Position numbers and translations under genes: made by a program. Under the pieces are notes generated by a model. The model worked only from the letters and a program-made list of their open reading frames with translations, was not told the DNA's origin and searched no databases. From contig MU657186.1 in the NCBI GenBank assembly GCA_026770575.1, positions 288,513 through 352,512 on the forward strand: DNA of 64,000 bases, given 5' to 3'. This document shows, piece by piece, positions 63,049 to 64,000 of this stretch. Each line of letters begins with the position of its first letter. Position 1 is the stretch's first letter. This DNA comes from Pelagophyceae sp. CCMP2097. Lineage: Eukaryota; Sar; Pelagophyceae.

Positions 63049-63384
63049 TTAATCGTCGTCCTGGAGCGCCACGCCGTCTTGTCCGGCCCCAAACTCGTAC
63101 GGAAACGCCCGAAGTCCGTGAAAGAAGTACGTGCTCGCATATCGCGTGTACGTCCCCGTTTGGCGCCACTGTTCCCCGAACCAGGGCTCGACGAAGTCCT
63201 GGACGTCGACGAAAAGCTGTTCCTCGATTCGCACGAAGTAGAAGCGGTCCGCTCTTCCAGGAGCGGGCGCCGACGCGTCGCTGTACGCGCCGAAGTTGAG
63301 CTCCCCACGACCGACCTTGGTCTCTGTCGGCCATCGCCAAGAAGATTCTCGACCCGCCCGGGCAGTTCCACCACAGCGTCCCAT
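63049..63384 (-). CDS. Fragment of an unknown protein
   Basis: On the minus strand the frame encodes GELNFGAYSDASAPAPGRAD then RFYFVRIEEQLFVDVQDFVE, PWFGEQWRQTGTYTRYA and FFHGLRAFPYEFGAGQ before a stop at 63049. The alternating hydrophobic pattern looks like a real beta-rich domain, not a shadow frame. It could be the last exon of a gene or a transposon-derived fragment. The ATG at 63384 overlaps the + strand reading frame at the right edge, so the upstream boundary is uncertain. Confidence 0.35.
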   Translation of the reverse strand: MGRCGGTARAGRESSWRWPTETKVGRGELNFGAYSDASAPAPGRADRFYFVRIEEQLFVDVQDFVEPWFGEQWRQTGTYTRYASTYFFHGLRAFPYEFGAGQDGVALQDDD

Positions 63385-64000
63385 ACGAGTACAAGGCGTC
63401 CAACCTTTCGTTAACGTACTCGCGGGCGAAGGACCTTCTTCTCTGCCAGGGCAAGCGCTCCGGCGATGAGTTCAAGGGCTTGTCCGAGGCCGGCGTCTTC
63501 GTCGGCCCGCGCAACCTGAACGCCGCAGTCGTCCGCTGGGCTCAGGGCCGGATTCAAGGCCTGGAATTCCAGATCGGCACCGGAGCCAACCGCCGACGCC
63601 CAACCGAAGCCCAGAAGCGTTACCTCGACCGGTATCAGGGCTTCATCGACGGCGAGCTTCCGCGAACTCGCTCGTGCGGCTCCGCCGCCCCGCACATGCC
63701 ACGACCCTGCGTTGCAGAAGCCGCCCGCGAGGCCGCGGAGACCGCGCGCCGCACGGCCGCGGCCGCAGACGCCGAGGCCGCCGCGCGAAACTGCGCCGCA
63801 GCGGCCCAGGATCAGGCGCGGCATCGTGCGGCCGCCGAGGAGGCCGCCCGGCAGGCCCAGGCTGCGGCCGAGGCTCGGCAGCGCACGGCGGGGCAGCAGG
63901 CCAGATACGCCGCGACGGCCGCGGCGGCCGCGGCCGAGGCGGCCAGACGGGCGGCTGCTCAGGACGAGGCACGCCGAGCTGCGCAGGCTGCTGACGACGC
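63301..64000 (+). CDS. 5' part of an Ala-rich coiled-coil protein (partial)
   Basis: A + frame is open from about 63301 to the right edge. It reads SLSAIAKKILDPPGQFHHSV, PYEYKASNLSLTYSRAKDLL, RSGDEFKGLSEAGVFVGPRN, AVVRWAQGRIQGLEFQIGTG and AQKRYLDRYQGFIDGELPRT. From about 63700 it turns into an Ala/Glu/Arg-rich heptad region (EAAREAAETARRTAAAADAE). The first half looks globular and unknown; the second is a helical coiled coil. No ATG opens the frame at its left end, so an upstream exon is likely. The C-terminus lies outside the window. Confidence 0.45.

Noticed and set aside
1..64000. Prokaryotic origin, operons, ribosome-binding sites or CRISPR
   Set aside because: Spliceosomal introns and eukaryote-only proteins (COG4, Mediator-like, EML, HDAC) occur throughout. 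No regularly spaced short repeats were seen.

Overview
This is nuclear DNA from a very GC-rich, gene-dense eukaryote. The genes point to that: a Golgi tether subunit (COG4), a probable Mediator subunit (Med18), a class II histone deacetylase, a triple-HELP/WD40 EML-type protein, PDCD2/Tsr4, mitochondrial carriers and kinases, and many short spliceosomal introns. Most introns are 40-100 nt, with GTGCGT/GTGAGT donors and YAG acceptors. The overall look (high GC, Ala/Arg-rich proteins, tiny introns, coiled-coil and EF-hand proteins) fits a marine stramenopile microalga, perhaps a pelagophyte such as Aureococcus. That assignment is inference from memory, not a search. High GC leaves most antisense frames open, so gene calls rest on recognisable motifs and on introns whose phases close arithmetically.

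Layout. 0-10 kb: a partial YGG-rich tail; a dual-specificity phosphatase; a 437-bp hAT-like MITE; a mitochondrial carrier and a folylpolyglutamate synthase in head-to-head arrangement; a PDH-kinase-like protein carrying an EF-hand; PDCD2/Tsr4; and a secreted Cys/His protein. 10-24 kb: an N-acetylneuraminate-lyase-like aldolase; a small secreted Cys protein; a small membrane protein; a short-chain dehydrogenase whose first intron looks like a tandem duplication; the 2338-aa EML-like gene; and a DUF389 membrane protein. 24-36.5 kb: an SH3-like membrane protein; a WW-domain protein; a frame-disrupted flavin monooxygenase; a C2H2 zinc-finger protein; a UAA-type nucleotide-sugar transporter; an unknown helical protein; the HDAC; a second hAT-like MITE (407 bp, AT-rich); and an alpha/beta hydrolase. 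36.5-52 kb: a Med18 candidate; a small Pro-rich protein; a mitochondrial RRM protein; an 893-aa zinc-binding protein head-to-head with COG4; a SpoU/TrmH methyltransferase; a CIA30 protein; an unresolved gene; a DEDDh exonuclease with a helix-hairpin-helix; and a PH-domain protein. 52-64 kb: a 1628-aa GAF/coiled-coil protein; a 798-aa coiled-coil protein with a coding 21-bp minisatellite; a PD-(D/E)XK-nuclease-like protein; two small unknowns; and a partial Ala-rich coiled-coil gene running off the right edge.

The genes do not form one pathway; this is ordinary packed euchromatin. The unusual content is structural: two non-autonomous hAT-like elements with perfect TIRs and 8-bp TSDs, an intron apparently born from a 75-bp tandem duplication, GC-AG introns, a 128-bp dispersed repeat placed twice in convergent 3' flanks, and a Ca-binding loop inserted into a mitochondrial-kinase-type protein with altered ATP-site residues. 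No tRNA, rRNA or CRISPR was noticed, but no covariance-model scan was possible.
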